This document shows, in pieces, positions 15,616 through 24,457 of a DNA stretch of 64,000 nucleotides. The notes beneath the pieces are model-generated. The model made no database searches. It had not been told where the DNA came from and saw only the letters and a list, made by a program, of their open reading frames with translations. This DNA comes from Kitasatospora papulosa (lineage in GTDB: Bacteria > Actinomycetota > Actinomycetes > Streptomycetales > Streptomycetaceae): contig NZ_JNYQ01000001.1 in NCBI RefSeq assembly GCF_000717245.1, positions 124,001 to 188,000 on the forward strand. The letters are read 5' to 3'. Positions within the stretch are counted from its first letter, which is position 1. Each line of letters opens with the position of its first letter. A program made the position numbers and the translations under genes.

Positions 15616-17112
15616 TCAGAACTTCGGTTCCGGGCTCTGCGCGTGGACCAGGTCCGCCGCTTCCTCCTCGGTCTCCACCGAGGGCGGGGAGCCGGCCAGC
15701 GGCTGGTTGGCGGTCTCCTTCATGCAGGCCACCGCGATCACGCCGACCAGGGCCGCGGCCATCGCGTAGTACGCCGGCATGAGGTTCGAGCCGGTCCAGC
15801 TGATCAGGGCGGTGATGACCAGCGGGGTCGTGCCACCGAAGATCGACGCCGAGAGGTTGTAGCCGACCGACAGGGAGCCGTAGCGGACGTTGGTCGGGAA
15901 CAGGGCCGGCAGCGCGGCGGACATCGTGCCCAGCAGGCAGACCAGGGACAGGCCCAGCATCAGCATGCCGACGACGATGGCCGGGATGCTGCCCTGGCGG
16001 ATCAGCAGGAAGGCCGGCAGCGACAGGAACAGGAAGCCGAGCATGCCGGTCATCAGGAGCGGCTTGCGGCCGAAGCGGTCCGAGAGCTTGCCGAACCGGC
16101 TGATGACCAGCATCAGCAGGACCATGACGCCGAGCAGGATCAGCAGGCCGTGGGTCTCGCTGTAGCCGAGCTCGTCGGAGAGGTACGTCGGCATGTACGA
16201 CAGCAGCATGTAGTCGGTGATGTTGTACGCGCCGACCAGGGCGATGCAGAGGATCAGCGTCGGCCAGTACTGGCGGAAGATCTTCGCGAGGTCGCCCTTG
16301 GCGGTGGCCTCGACGTGGTCGGCGGCCTCCGAGGCGTGGGCGGTGCCGCCCTCCAGCTTCTGGAAGGCGGGGGTCTCGTCCAGGCGGAGCCGCAGGTAGA
16401 GGCCTACGAGGCCGAGGGGACCGGCGACGAGGAACGGGATGCGCCAGCCCCAGGACTCCATCTGGGCGGTGTCCAGGAGGGCGTAGAGCAGGGTGACGAG
16501 TCCGGCGGCACCGACGTAGCCGGCCAGGGTGCCGAATTCGAGGAAGCTGCCGAAGAAACCGCGGCGCTTGTCAGGGGCGTACTCGGCGATGAAGGTGGAC
16601 GCGCCGCCGTACTCACCGCCGGTGGAGAAGCCCTGGAGCATCCGGAAGAAGATCAGCAGGACCGCGGCCCAGACGCCGATCGTGTCGTGGGAGGGGATCA
16701 GGCCGATCGCGAAGGTCCCGATCGCCATGAGGATCATGGTGAGGGCGAGGACCTTCTTGCGGCCGATCTTGTCCCCCATGGGGCCGAAGAACATGCCGCC
16801 GAGGGGCCGGACGAGGAATGCCACCGCGAAGGTCGCGAACGACGAGAGGAGCTGGGTGGTGTCGTTCCCGGAGGGGAAGAAGACGTGCCCGATGGTGACG
16901 GCCAGGTAGGAGTAGATGCCGAAGTCGAACCACTCCATGGCGTTACCGAGCGAGGCCGCCTTCACGGCCCGCTTGACCGCCTGGTCGTCGGTGACGGTGA
17001 TGTCCGTCCGGCGGAGCCGGGGGTTCTGGCGCTTCCGGATGGCCCGGAAGAGTGCCGGATGACGTTTGACCGCATCAGGGTCGGCCGCCTGGTGGGGGTC
17101 GGAGGCCGCCAT
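15616..17112 (-). CDS. MFS transporter, metabolite:H+ symporter (MHS/ProP-like) family
   Basis: A 498 aa, 12-TM major facilitator. The N-terminus has the MHS signature ASLGNAMEWFDFGIYSYLAV, and the TM2-TM3 loop GPMGDKIGRKKVLALTMILM is the MFS motif A. The large central loop and the sequence GYVGAAGLVTLLYALLD also fit the proline/betaine (ProP) subgroup, though dicarboxylate or shikimate substrates are possible. A cytosolic acidic C-terminal tail ends in SPEPKF. It stands alone between the HNH pair and bcp, and the promoter should lie in 17113-17240. Confidence 0.88.
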   Translation of the reverse strand: MAASDPHQAADPDAVKRHPALFRAIRKRQNPRLRRTDITVTDDQAVKRAVKAASLGNAMEWFDFGIYSYLAVTIGHVFFPSGNDTTQLLSSFATFAVAFLVRPLGGMFFGPMGDKIGRKKVLALTMILMAIGTFAIGLIPSHDTIGVWAAVLLIFFRMLQGFSTGGEYGGASTFIAEYAPDKRRGFFGSFLEFGTLAGYVGAAGLVTLLYALLDTAQMESWGWRIPFLVAGPLGLVGLYLRLRLDETPAFQKLEGGTAHASEAADHVEATAKGDLAKIFRQYWPTLILCIALVGAYNITDYMLLSYMPTYLSDELGYSETHGLLILLGVMVLLMLVISRFGKLSDRFGRKPLLMTGMLGFLFLSLPAFLLIRQGSIPAIVVGMLMLGLSLVCLLGTMSAALPALFPTNVRYGSLSVGYNLSASIFGGTTPLVITALISWTGSNLMPAYYAMAAALVGVIAVACMKETANQPLAGSPPSVETEEEAADLVHAQSPEPKF

Positions 17113-17240
17113 GGCCGGTTCCTTTCGTCGAACGGTGTTCCAGGAAAGGCTTCTGCGCAGTCATGGCGGTTGCAAACCGAATCAACGGGAGTTTGCGACC
17201 TCGGTCACACCCTTTTCGGCGGGAATGCCCCCGGACCGGG

Positions 17241-17708
17241 TCAGACCCCGAGGTCCTTGATGATCTTGGCGACGTGTCCGGTCGCCTTGACGTTGTAGAG
17301 GGCCTTCTCCACCTTGCCCTCTTCGTCGACCACGATCGTGGAGCGGATCACTCCCGTCACCACTTTGCCGTAGAGCTTCTTCTCGCCGTACGCGCCGTAG
17401 GCCTCCAGGGTCTCCTTGGAGGGGTCGCCGACCAGTGTGACCTTGAGGTTCTCCTTCTCGCGGAACTTCGCCAGCTTCTCCGGCCTGTCGGGCGACACGC
17501 CGATGACGTCGTAGCCGGCGCCGGTCAGCAGCTCCAGGTTGTCGGTGAAGTCGCAGGCCTGCTTGGTGCAGCCGGGGGTAAGTGCTGCGGGGTAGAAGTA
17601 GACGATGACCTTGCGGCCCTTGTGGTCTGCGAGCGAGACATCGTTGCCGTCGGCGTCCGGAAGGGTGAAGGCGGGGGCGGTGTCGCCGGTCTGGAGTCGC
17701 TCGCTCAT
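17241..17708 (-). CDS. bcp: Thioredoxin-dependent peroxiredoxin (Bcp/PrxQ)
   Basis: Reduces hydrogen peroxide and organic hydroperoxides using thioredoxin. It is a 155 aa atypical 2-Cys Prx of the Bcp type: the peroxidatic cysteine is C47 in YPAALTPGC (with the conserved T44), and the resolving cysteine C52 is five residues later. The C-terminal RSTIVVDEEGKV strand matches the family. It is monocistronic and divergent from the DUF3618 gene. Confidence 0.94.
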   Translation of the reverse strand: MSERLQTGDTAPAFTLPDADGNDVSLADHKGRKVIVYFYPAALTPGCTKQACDFTDNLELLTGAGYDVIGVSPDRPEKLAKFREKENLKVTLVGDPSKETLEAYGAYGEKKLYGKVVTGVIRSTIVVDEEGKVEKALYNVKATGHVAKIIKDLGV

Positions 17709-17836
17709 GTCTCTCCTCGAGTGGCACGTGTGCTGTGTGGCACCGAGCGTAATAGGGGGTGCCGCCGGGTGTGGGGGCGGCCGAGCTGACAGACTGTCGA
17801 TGAAGGTTTACCCGAGACGACCACGGAGGCGGCGCA

Positions 17837-18187
17837 GTGTCGGATACCAGGACCCCTGCGCAGATCGAGGCGGACATCATCAGCAGGCGTGCGCAGCTTG
17901 CGGTGGTGCTGGACGAGATCGGGGTGCGGGTGCACCCGAAGACGATGATCGGTGACGCGAAGGCCAAGGTCGCGTCGACGGTGGACCGGACGGCGGGGCG
18001 TGCGTACGTCGCGGTGAACCGTTCGGTTTCGGATGTGAAGGCGCAGTTCGTGGCGGAGGACGGTTCGCCGCGGCTGGAGCGGGTGATTCCGGCGGCGGTG
18101 GTGGTGGTCGCCGCGGTCGCGTTGCTGACGGTGTCGTCGTCGCGGTCCTCCCGGCCGTCGCGTTCGGTGCGGCTCAAGAGGCGTTGA
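17837..18187 (+). CDS. DUF3618 domain-containing membrane protein
   Basis: A 116 aa actinobacterial protein. The N-terminal DUF3618 motif appears as TPAQIEADIISRRAQLAVVLDEIGVRVHPK (within residues 5-34), followed by a linker and one membrane helix near RVIPAAVVVVAAVALLTV, with a basic C-terminus. Function is not known. It starts at a GTG preceded by GGAGGCGG. A GroES-like gene lies 61 bases downstream on the same strand. Confidence 0.85.
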   Translation: MSDTRTPAQIEADIISRRAQLAVVLDEIGVRVHPKTMIGDAKAKVASTVDRTAGRAYVAVNRSVSDVKAQFVAEDGSPRLERVIPAAVVVVAAVALLTVSSSRSSRPSRSVRLKRR

Positions 18188-18248
18188 GGGCTCTCTCCGT
18201 GCGGCCCTGGGGCGTGTGGAGCGGTTCGGGGCAGGTAGGTTTCTGCGC

Positions 18249-18599
18249 GTGAGCGACAACGGCATGACCAACACCGACGACAAGCTGCCGATCCGGATGC
18301 TGCACGACCGGGTGCTGGTCCGGTCGGATTCGCCCGAGGGCGAGCGGCGGTCGGGCGGCGGGATCCTGATTCCGGCGACGGCGGCGGTCGGCCGGCGTCT
18401 GGCATGGGCCGCGGTGGTCGCGGTCGGCCAGAACGTGCGGACCGTGGAGCCGGGTGACCGTGTGCTGTACGACCCCGAGGACCGGGCCGAGGTCGAGGTG
18501 CGGGGTGTGGCGTACGTGCTGATGCGTGAGCGGGATCTGCACGCGGTGGCGGCGGACCGGTTCGAGGGCTCGGTGGATTCGACGGGCCTCTATCTGTAG
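18249..18599 (+). CDS. GroES-like co-chaperonin family protein
   Basis: A 116 aa protein with a GroES fold: the N-terminal strand PIRMLHDRVLVRSD, the mobile-loop region ERRSGGGILIPATA, and the GDRVLYDPED and VRGVAYVLMRERDL strands. It is longer than GroES at both ends and is not next to groEL, so it is a paralogue rather than the main co-chaperonin. The GTG at 18249 (MSDNGMTNTD) is used. The ATG at 18264 is an alternative. Confidence 0.82.
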   Translation: MSDNGMTNTDDKLPIRMLHDRVLVRSDSPEGERRSGGGILIPATAAVGRRLAWAAVVAVGQNVRTVEPGDRVLYDPEDRAEVEVRGVAYVLMRERDLHAVAADRFEGSVDSTGLYL

Positions 18600-18669
18600 G
18601 CAGGTGTGAGGCGGGGCCTGGTGACTGTGGTCACCAGGCCTTTTGGCTGTTCTGTGGGCTTGCTACGGT

Positions 18670-18724
18670 GGGGGGACCCCGACGAGACGCGCCGTACCGG
18701 GTTTCCGCAAAGACGACGCGCCCG
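18670..18724 (+). ncRNA. Guanidine-III (ykkC-III) riboswitch-like element upstream of sugE
   Basis: The leader before sugE contains GACGAGACGCGCCGTACC (18681-18698), CGGG just after it, and AAAGACGACGCGCC further down (about 18709-18722). These match the conserved core of the ykkC-III class (GACGAG, GCGCCGUACC, CCGG, then AAGACG and GCGC), which folds as a pseudoknot that binds guanidinium. SugE-type SMR proteins export guanidinium, so the gene fits. The element ends about 35 bases before the sugE start and could mask the SD. Confidence 0.8.
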
Positions 18725-18758
18725 TGTTGTTCGCGTGTTTCGTCGTGGAGGTGCCGTC

Positions 18759-19079
18759 GTGGCGTGGGTTCTGTTGATCGTGGCCGGTCTGCTCGAAGTC
18801 GGCTGGTCGATCGGGATGAAGTACACCGAGGGGTTCACTCGGCTGTGGCCGAGTGTGTTCACGGGGCTGGGGATCGTGGCCAGCATGATGCTTCTGTCGC
18901 AGGCGGCGAAGACGCTGCCGATCGGTACGGCGTACGGCGTGTGGGTGGGGATCGGCGCGGCCGGTGCCGCGGTGCTCGGCATGGTCGTGCTGAACGAGCC
19001 GGTGACCGCCGCCCGTATTTTCTTCGTCTGTCTGCTGCTGGTGGCGGTGGTGGGGCTGAAGGCGACGTCCGGCCACTGA
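18759..19079 (+). CDS. sugE: SMR-family guanidinium exporter (SugE/Gdx type)
   Basis: A 106 aa, four-TM small multidrug resistance protein. The essential membrane glutamate is E13 (GLLEVGWSIGMKYTEGF), and the SugE rather than EmrE subtype is indicated by the KYTEGFTRLWPS loop. The family exports guanidinium in exchange for protons. The start is the GTG at 18759 with GGAGGTG upstream. The longer frame starting at 18606 runs through the riboswitch and is not real coding. Expression is probably turned on by guanidine through the leader element. Confidence 0.9.
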   Translation: MAWVLLIVAGLLEVGWSIGMKYTEGFTRLWPSVFTGLGIVASMMLLSQAAKTLPIGTAYGVWVGIGAAGAAVLGMVVLNEPVTAARIFFVCLLLVAVVGLKATSGH

Positions 19080-19083
19080 GCCG

Positions 19084-19125
19084 CACGACGGCGGCGCACC
19101 CGGGTCCGGGTGCGCCGCCGTCGTG
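19084..19125. terminator. Bidirectional terminator between sugE and the PBP gene
   Basis: A perfect 20-bp stem (19084-19103 with 19106-19125, CACGACGGCGGCGCACCCGG) starting 4 bases after the sugE stop, ahead of the convergent PBP gene. Confidence 0.8.
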
Positions 19126-19146
19126 TGTCCGGCCGCCGTCGTGTGT

Positions 19147-21609
19147 TCAGGGGCGGGCGGGCTCCCGGGGTTCCTGCCCGTCGCTCTCGTGCGGGGCGGC
19201 CGGGGGCCCCGCGGCGGGGCGGGTGGGTTCGTTCCCGGGCCGGTGGGTGCCGGGGCCGCGTGCGTCGGTTCCGCGGTCGCGGCCGTCGGTGCGCGGGGGT
19301 GCGGCCGCGGGGGTGTCGCTGCGGGGTTCCCCGGGGGCGCGGGAGGCTTCCGAAGGGGAGTCGGGGGTGCGGGTGCGGGTTCCCCGCCGCTCCTCGCGGG
19401 AGTCCGCGGTGCCGGGTCCGTCGGTGTCGTCGCGATCCCTCGGTTTCCGGGTGCCCCCGGCCTCCTCGGTGTCGTCGCTCCCGTCGGGATCTCCGCTCTC
19501 GTCGGGGTCGGGCTCCTCGGGACCTTCGTCGGCCTGCAGGTCGAAGGCCTGTACGGGGCTGCCTTCCAGGGCTGCCCTGGTGTAGTCGGCCCAGGTCTCG
19601 GCGGGTGCGCCGCCGCCGTTCATGCGGGCGAGGCCGAGTGCGCCGTAGAGGGGTTTCTGGACGCCGGTCTCGGGGTCCTGGCCCATGACGGCGATGACGG
19701 TGGCGAGGTCGGGGGTGTAGCCCGCGAACCAGGCGGCCTTGTCCTCCTCGGCGGTGCCCGTCTTGCCGGCGGCGGGGCGGCCGGAGCCCTGGGCCGCGGT
19801 GCCGGTTCCGCCGTCGACGACGCTGCGCAGGACGGAGGTGGTGGTGTCGGCGGCCTCCCGGCTGACGGCGCGTCGGGTGGTCCTCTCGGGGAGGTCGAGT
19901 TCCTCGGCGTTCTTGCTGATCCTGGAGACGAGGGTGTGGGGGCGCTGTCTGCCGTGGTCGGCGAGGGTGGCGTAGGCGGAGGCCATGTCGACGACGCTGG
20001 CGGTGGCGGGGCCGAGTGCGATGGAGGGGGAGGCGGTGAGGTCGGGGGTGTCCTGGGGGATGCCGAGGGCGATCGCGGTGTCCTTGACCTCCTGCGGGCC
20101 GACGTCCTGGGCCATCTGGGCGTAGACGGCGTTGACGGATTTGTCGGTGGCTTCGCGGACGGTGATGTGGCCGTAGTCGACGTCGTCCTCGTTGGCGGGG
20201 GAGTAGCCGGTGGAGCCGGTGGCGCTCTGGACGGTGCGTTCGTTGGTGCCGTCGTAGCGGGTGTTGGGGGTGATCGCGCGGTCCTTCCGGGTGGTGGACC
20301 CGTTGGCGAGGGCGGCGGCGAGGACGAACGGCTTGAAGGTGGATCCGACCTGGTAGTCACGGCGGGTGGCGTTGTTGACGAACTGTCTGGTGTAGTCGAC
20401 GCCGCCGTAGAGGGCGACGACGTGGCCGGTTCCGGGGTCGACTGACGCGCCGCCGGCGCGGACGTTGCGGTCGGCGTCGCGGTCGTCGCTGGTCCGGGAC
20501 AGGACGTTGTCCTTGACGGCTTCGACGAGGGCGTCCTGCTTCTTCTTCTGGAGGGTGGTGGTGATGCGGTAGCCGCCGGTGGCGAGGGTCTTCTCGTCGA
20601 GGATCTTGTGGGCGGCGAGGTAGTGGTCGACCGCCTGGACGATGTAGCCGCGCTGGCCGGAGAGCGCGGTGGCGGGCTTGGCCTTGCCGGGGACGGGGAA
20701 GGTCATCGCGTCGCGGTCCTCGGCGGTGAGCCAGTGGTGTTCGACCATGCCGTCGAGCACGTAGTCCCAGCGGGCGAGGATGGCCTTCCTGTTCTCGGGG
20801 TGGGCGACGACGTCGTTGGAGCTGGGGGCGTTGAGCAGGGAGGCGAGATAGGCGCCCTCGCCCGCGTCGAGGTCCTCGACGTCCTTGCCGTAGTAGGCGT
20901 GGGAGGCGGCCTGGATGCCGTAGGCGTTGCGGCCGAAGTAGCTGGTGTTGAGGTAGCCCTCGAGGATCTCGTCCTTGCTCTGTTCGCGGTCGAGCTTGAT
21001 GGAGATGAAGAACTCCTTGGCCTTGCGGACGAGGGTCTGTTCCTGGCCGAGGTAGTAGTTCTTGACGTACTGCTGGGTGATGGTGGAGCCGCCCTGCCTG
21101 CCCTTGCCGGTGACGGTGTTCCAGCCGGCGCGGAGGGTGGCCTTGATGTCGATGGCGTCCTCCGAGTAGAAGTCCCGGTCCTCCGCGGCGAGTACGGCGT
21201 GCTGGATGGTGCGGGGGATGCGGCGGAGGGGGATGTTCTCGCGGTTGATCTCGCCGTCGCGGGCGATGACGGTCTTCCCGTCCGCGTACAGGTAGACGTT
21301 GGCCTGGGCGGTGGCGCTGGCGTTGGCGGCGGGGATGTCGACGATCTGGTAGCCGGCGACGAATCCGCCGACGAGGAGCAGGGCGAGGAGGAGCACGCCG
21401 CCGAGGACCATGCGCCAGGTGGGTACGGCGCGCCGCCAGCCGGTGCGCTTGGGCCGCTTGGGGCGTTTTCTGCGCCCCTCGGGTTCCTTTGCGCCGTTCG
21501 GGTGCTGGGGGTCGGGGGCGGGGGCCGCGGCCGAGCGGTCTCGGGGGGTCCAGCCCTGGGAGCCCTGCTGACCAGGGTCTCCGCCGTCCTGCGGTGGCTC
21601 TTGGCTCAT
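19147..21609 (-). CDS. Class A penicillin-binding protein (glycosyltransferase/transpeptidase)
   Basis: An 820 aa bifunctional cell-wall synthase. A cytosolic basic N-terminus (KRPKRPKRTGWRR) precedes a membrane anchor at 67-88. The GT51 domain holds catalytic E143 (AAEDRDFY), GGSTITQQYVKNYYL (173-187) and EGYLNTSYFGRNAYGI (217-232). The transpeptidase domain has nucleophile S423 (STFKPF), SVN at 491-493 and KTGT at 616-619. After about residue 680 comes a long disordered tail rich in Asp, Glu, Pro, Arg and Ser. It is divergent from the ABC-2 operon and convergent with sugE. The tail may bind wall polymers or partners (inference). Confidence 0.94.
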   Translation of the reverse strand: MSQEPPQDGGDPGQQGSQGWTPRDRSAAAPAPDPQHPNGAKEPEGRRKRPKRPKRTGWRRAVPTWRMVLGGVLLLALLLVGGFVAGYQIVDIPAANASATAQANVYLYADGKTVIARDGEINRENIPLRRIPRTIQHAVLAAEDRDFYSEDAIDIKATLRAGWNTVTGKGRQGGSTITQQYVKNYYLGQEQTLVRKAKEFFISIKLDREQSKDEILEGYLNTSYFGRNAYGIQAASHAYYGKDVEDLDAGEGAYLASLLNAPSSNDVVAHPENRKAILARWDYVLDGMVEHHWLTAEDRDAMTFPVPGKAKPATALSGQRGYIVQAVDHYLAAHKILDEKTLATGGYRITTTLQKKKQDALVEAVKDNVLSRTSDDRDADRNVRAGGASVDPGTGHVVALYGGVDYTRQFVNNATRRDYQVGSTFKPFVLAAALANGSTTRKDRAITPNTRYDGTNERTVQSATGSTGYSPANEDDVDYGHITVREATDKSVNAVYAQMAQDVGPQEVKDTAIALGIPQDTPDLTASPSIALGPATASVVDMASAYATLADHGRQRPHTLVSRISKNAEELDLPERTTRRAVSREAADTTTSVLRSVVDGGTGTAAQGSGRPAAGKTGTAEEDKAAWFAGYTPDLATVIAVMGQDPETGVQKPLYGALGLARMNGGGAPAETWADYTRAALEGSPVQAFDLQADEGPEEPDPDESGDPDGSDDTEEAGGTRKPRDRDDTDGPGTADSREERRGTRTRTPDSPSEASRAPGEPRSDTPAAAPPRTDGRDRGTDARGPGTHRPGNEPTRPAAGPPAAPHESDGQEPREPARP

Positions 21610-21757
21610 GACTGTGCGGCTCCTCGACTGCGGATGATTTTCCTATAGTGCACTTTTCGGGCGGATAACCCTCGGATCCTCCGGGCGGAAACAGGGTCGC
21701 GGCGGGCGGCAGGCCTCGGCTAAGGTCGTGCGCTTTGGCGGAAGAGGGGGGAGCGAG

Positions 21758-22558
21758 GTGCGGCTCTATGCCGTGGTGGCGGCCGGGGGATTCCGGCGGT
21801 ACGCCACGTACCGGGTGGCCACGCTCGCGGGGGTGTTCACCAACACCGTCTTCGGCTTCATCATGGCGTACACCTACATCGCGCTGTGGGACGAGCGTCC
21901 GCATCTCGGCGGGTACGACATGTCGCAGGCGCTGACCTATGTATGGCTGGGTCAGGCCCTGCTGATGACCTGCGCGATGATGGGCGGCGGCTTCGAGGAC
22001 GAGCTGATGGAGCGGATCCGGACGGGCGACATCGCGGTCGATCTGTACCGGCCCGCCGACCTGCAGCTGTGGTGGATGGCGGGAGACCTGGGCCGGGCCG
22101 CGTTCCACCTGCTGGGGCGGGGGATCGTGCCGATGGTGCTGGGTGCGATGGCCTTCGACCTGGCGCTGCCGGGCTCCCCTTGGACCTGGCTCGCGTTCCT
22201 GGTGTCGGTGGCGCTGGGCGTGGTGGTGAGCTTCGCGGTGCGTTTCCTGGTGGCGCTGTCGGCCTTCTGGCTGATGGACGGGGCGGGGGCGATGCAGATC
22301 GCCTGGCTGGCCGGGCTGTTCTTCTCCGGGATGCTGCTGCCGCTGAACCTGTTCCCAGGAGTGCTCGGTGACGTGGCCCGCGTACTGCCGTGGTCGTCCC
22401 TGCTCCAGGTGCCGGCGGATGTGTTCCTGGGTACCTACGCGGGCTGGGACCTGGCGGGGGCGTACGCCTTCCAGGCCGGCTGGGCGGTGGCGCTGCTGCT
22501 CGCGGGGCGGCTCCTGCAGTCGGTGGCGACCAGGAGGGTGGTGGTCCAGGGTGGCTGA
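21758..22558 (+). CDS. ABC-2 type transporter permease, first of a pair
   Basis: A 266 aa membrane protein with about six hydrophobic segments (FGFIMAYTYIALW, WTWLAFLVSVALGVVV, IAWLAGLFFSGMLLPLN). It is an ABC-2 family permease of the heterodimeric kind that sits in front of a second permease and an ATPase. The GTG at 21758 gives MRLYAVVAAGGF and has a GAGGGGGGAGCGAG purine-rich SD. It overlaps the next permease by 8 bases. Substrate unknown; homologous trios are annotated as drug or lipid exporters. Confidence 0.85.
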   Translation: MRLYAVVAAGGFRRYATYRVATLAGVFTNTVFGFIMAYTYIALWDERPHLGGYDMSQALTYVWLGQALLMTCAMMGGGFEDELMERIRTGDIAVDLYRPADLQLWWMAGDLGRAAFHLLGRGIVPMVLGAMAFDLALPGSPWTWLAFLVSVALGVVVSFAVRFLVALSAFWLMDGAGAMQIAWLAGLFFSGMLLPLNLFPGVLGDVARVLPWSSLLQVPADVFLGTYAGWDLAGAYAFQAGWAVALLLAGRLLQSVATRRVVVQGG

Positions 22559-23423
22559 GGTCCGGGTGGAGGGCGTCGTCGCGGCGGAGCCGGGGAACGG
22601 GTTCGCCAAGAGGTCGCGGCCGGCCGAGGGCGTGCGGGCGTACGGGCTGATCGTGGCGATGTGGCTGCGTTCGACGATGGCGTACCGCGCGTCGTTCGTG
22701 ATGACGGCCGTGGGGAACTTCGTGGCGACGGGCTTCGACTTCGTCGCGATCATGCTGATGTTCACGCACGTCGACGTGCTGGGCGGCTACACGCTGCCGG
22801 AGGTCGCCCTGCTGTACGGGACGTCGGCGACGGCGTTCGGGCTGGCCGACCTGGTGCTGGGGTCGATGGACCGGCTGGGGCGGCGGGTCCGGGACGGGAC
22901 GCTGGACACCCTGCTGGTACGTCCCGTGCCGGTGCTTGCGCAGGTGGCCGCCGACCGGTTCGCGCTGCGCAGGCTGGGGCGGATCACGCAGGGGCTGCTG
23001 GTGCTGGGCTACGCGCTGCTGGTGCTGGACGTCCAGTGGACGCCGCTGAAGGTCGCGATGCTGCCGATGACGGTGCTGAGCGGGGCGGCCGTCTTCGGGG
23101 CGGTGTTCGTGGTGGGGGCGGCGTTCCAGTTCTACGCCCAGGACGCCTCCGAGGTGCAGAACGCGTTCACGTACGGCGGGACGACGCTGCTGCAGTATCC
23201 GCCGTCGGTGTTCGCGAAGGACCTGGTGCGCGGGGTGACGTTCGTGGTGCCGTTGGCGTTCGTGAGCTGGCTGCCGGCCCTGTACGTGCTGGGCCGGGAC
23301 TATCCGCTGGACCTGCCGCGGTGGGTGGCGTTCCTGCCGCCGCTGGTGGCGGTGGGGTGCTGGGTGATCGCGGGGCTCGCGTGGCGGGTGGGGCTGCGGG
23401 CGTACCGCAGTACGGGAAGCTGA
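22551..23423 (+). CDS. ABC-2 type transporter permease, second of a pair
   Basis: A 290 aa partner permease. It has an N-terminal extension, then YGLIVAMWLRSTMAYRASFV, a six-TM core, and the conserved mid-segment GRRVRDGTLDTLLVRPVPVL that resembles the coupling region of ABC-2 permeases. The start is taken as the GTG at 22551, overlapping the first permease stop by 8 bases, so the two are translationally coupled. Probably forms a heterodimer with the preceding gene product. Confidence 0.85.
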   Translation: MAEVRVEGVVAAEPGNGFAKRSRPAEGVRAYGLIVAMWLRSTMAYRASFVMTAVGNFVATGFDFVAIMLMFTHVDVLGGYTLPEVALLYGTSATAFGLADLVLGSMDRLGRRVRDGTLDTLLVRPVPVLAQVAADRFALRRLGRITQGLLVLGYALLVLDVQWTPLKVAMLPMTVLSGAAVFGAVFVVGAAFQFYAQDASEVQNAFTYGGTTLLQYPPSVFAKDLVRGVTFVVPLAFVSWLPALYVLGRDYPLDLPRWVAFLPPLVAVGCWVIAGLAWRVGLRAYRSTGS

Positions 23424-23432
23424 GGAGTGGGC

Positions 23433-24410
23433 GTGGACGACATGGACTTCATCGAGCTCGACGGCGTGGAGAAGGTCTTCGACGTGCGCCGCAGGACGGG
23501 CTTCATGCGCCGTGAGCGCCGCCAGGTGCGGGCGGTGGACGGCATCAGTTTCCGGGTGCCGCGCGGTGAGATGGTCGGCTACATCGGGCCGAACGGTGCC
23601 GGTAAGTCGACGACGATCAAGATGCTGACGGGCATCCTCACGCCGAGCGGTGGCCGGCTGAGGGTCGCGGGCATCGATCCGTCGAGGGAGCGCACGAGGC
23701 TGGCGCACCGGATCGGTGTGGTGTTCGGGCAGCGTACGACGCTGTGGTGGGACCTTCCGCTGCGTGATTCGTACCGGCTGATGCACCGGATGTACCGGAT
23801 CCCGGACAGCCGCTTCCGGGAGAACATGGACCGGTGCGTCGAGCTGCTGGATCTCGGCGCGTTGCTGGAGGTGCCGGTGCGTCAGCTGTCCTTGGGGCAG
23901 CGGATGCGGGGGGACATCGCGGCGGCGCTGCTGCACGATCCGGAGGTGCTGTACCTGGACGAGCCGACGATCGGGCTCGACGTGGTGTCGAAGGCCAAGG
24001 TGCGCGGCTTCCTGCGGGACCTGAACGCGGAGCGGTCGACGACGGTGCTGCTGACGACGCACGATCTGACCGACATCGAGCAGCTGTGCAAGCGGGTGAT
24101 GGTGATCGACCACGGCCGTCTGATGTACGACGGCGCGCTGGCCGGGCTGCACGAGGTCGGGGAGAGCGAGCGCACCCTGGTCGTGGACCTGGAGCGGGAG
24201 CTGCCGCCGATCGAGCTGGGGTCGGAGCCCTCGGTGCGGGTGGTGAAGGTGGAGGGGCCCCGCCAGTGGCTGGCGTTCCCGGCCGCGACGTCGGCCGCTC
24301 CGCTGGTGGCGCGGATCGCGGCGGACTACCCGCTGGTCGATCTGTCGGTGCGGGAGCCGGACATCGAATCCGTCATCGCGAAGATGTACGCGTCGGATTC
24401 GGCTGCCTGA
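23433..24410 (+). CDS. ABC transporter ATP-binding protein
   Basis: A 325 aa nucleotide-binding subunit for the two ABC-2 permeases upstream. It contains Walker A GPNGAGKST, signature LSLGQRMRGD, Walker B VLYLDEPTIGLD and the switch histidine in LLTTHDLTD. An insertion of about 15 residues near the N-terminus (RRRTGFMRRERRQVRAVDG) is typical of this subfamily. Three starts are possible (GTG 23427, GTG 23433, ATG 23442). 23433 has the best spacing from TGAGGAG. Confidence 0.9.
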   Translation: MDDMDFIELDGVEKVFDVRRRTGFMRRERRQVRAVDGISFRVPRGEMVGYIGPNGAGKSTTIKMLTGILTPSGGRLRVAGIDPSRERTRLAHRIGVVFGQRTTLWWDLPLRDSYRLMHRMYRIPDSRFRENMDRCVELLDLGALLEVPVRQLSLGQRMRGDIAAALLHDPEVLYLDEPTIGLDVVSKAKVRGFLRDLNAERSTTVLLTTHDLTDIEQLCKRVMVIDHGRLMYDGALAGLHEVGESERTLVVDLERELPPIELGSEPSVRVVKVEGPRQWLAFPAATSAAPLVARIAADYPLVDLSVREPDIESVIAKMYASDSAA

Positions 24411-24457
24411 GGTCTGCCCCTTAGGCCGGTGCCTGGTTGCTCTATAGGGTGCGCGGT

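Noticed and set aside
15400..17298. Long plus-strand open frame opposite the MFS gene
   Set aside because: Shadow of the MFS frame; low-complexity Gln/Arg/Asp/Glu composition and no family features.
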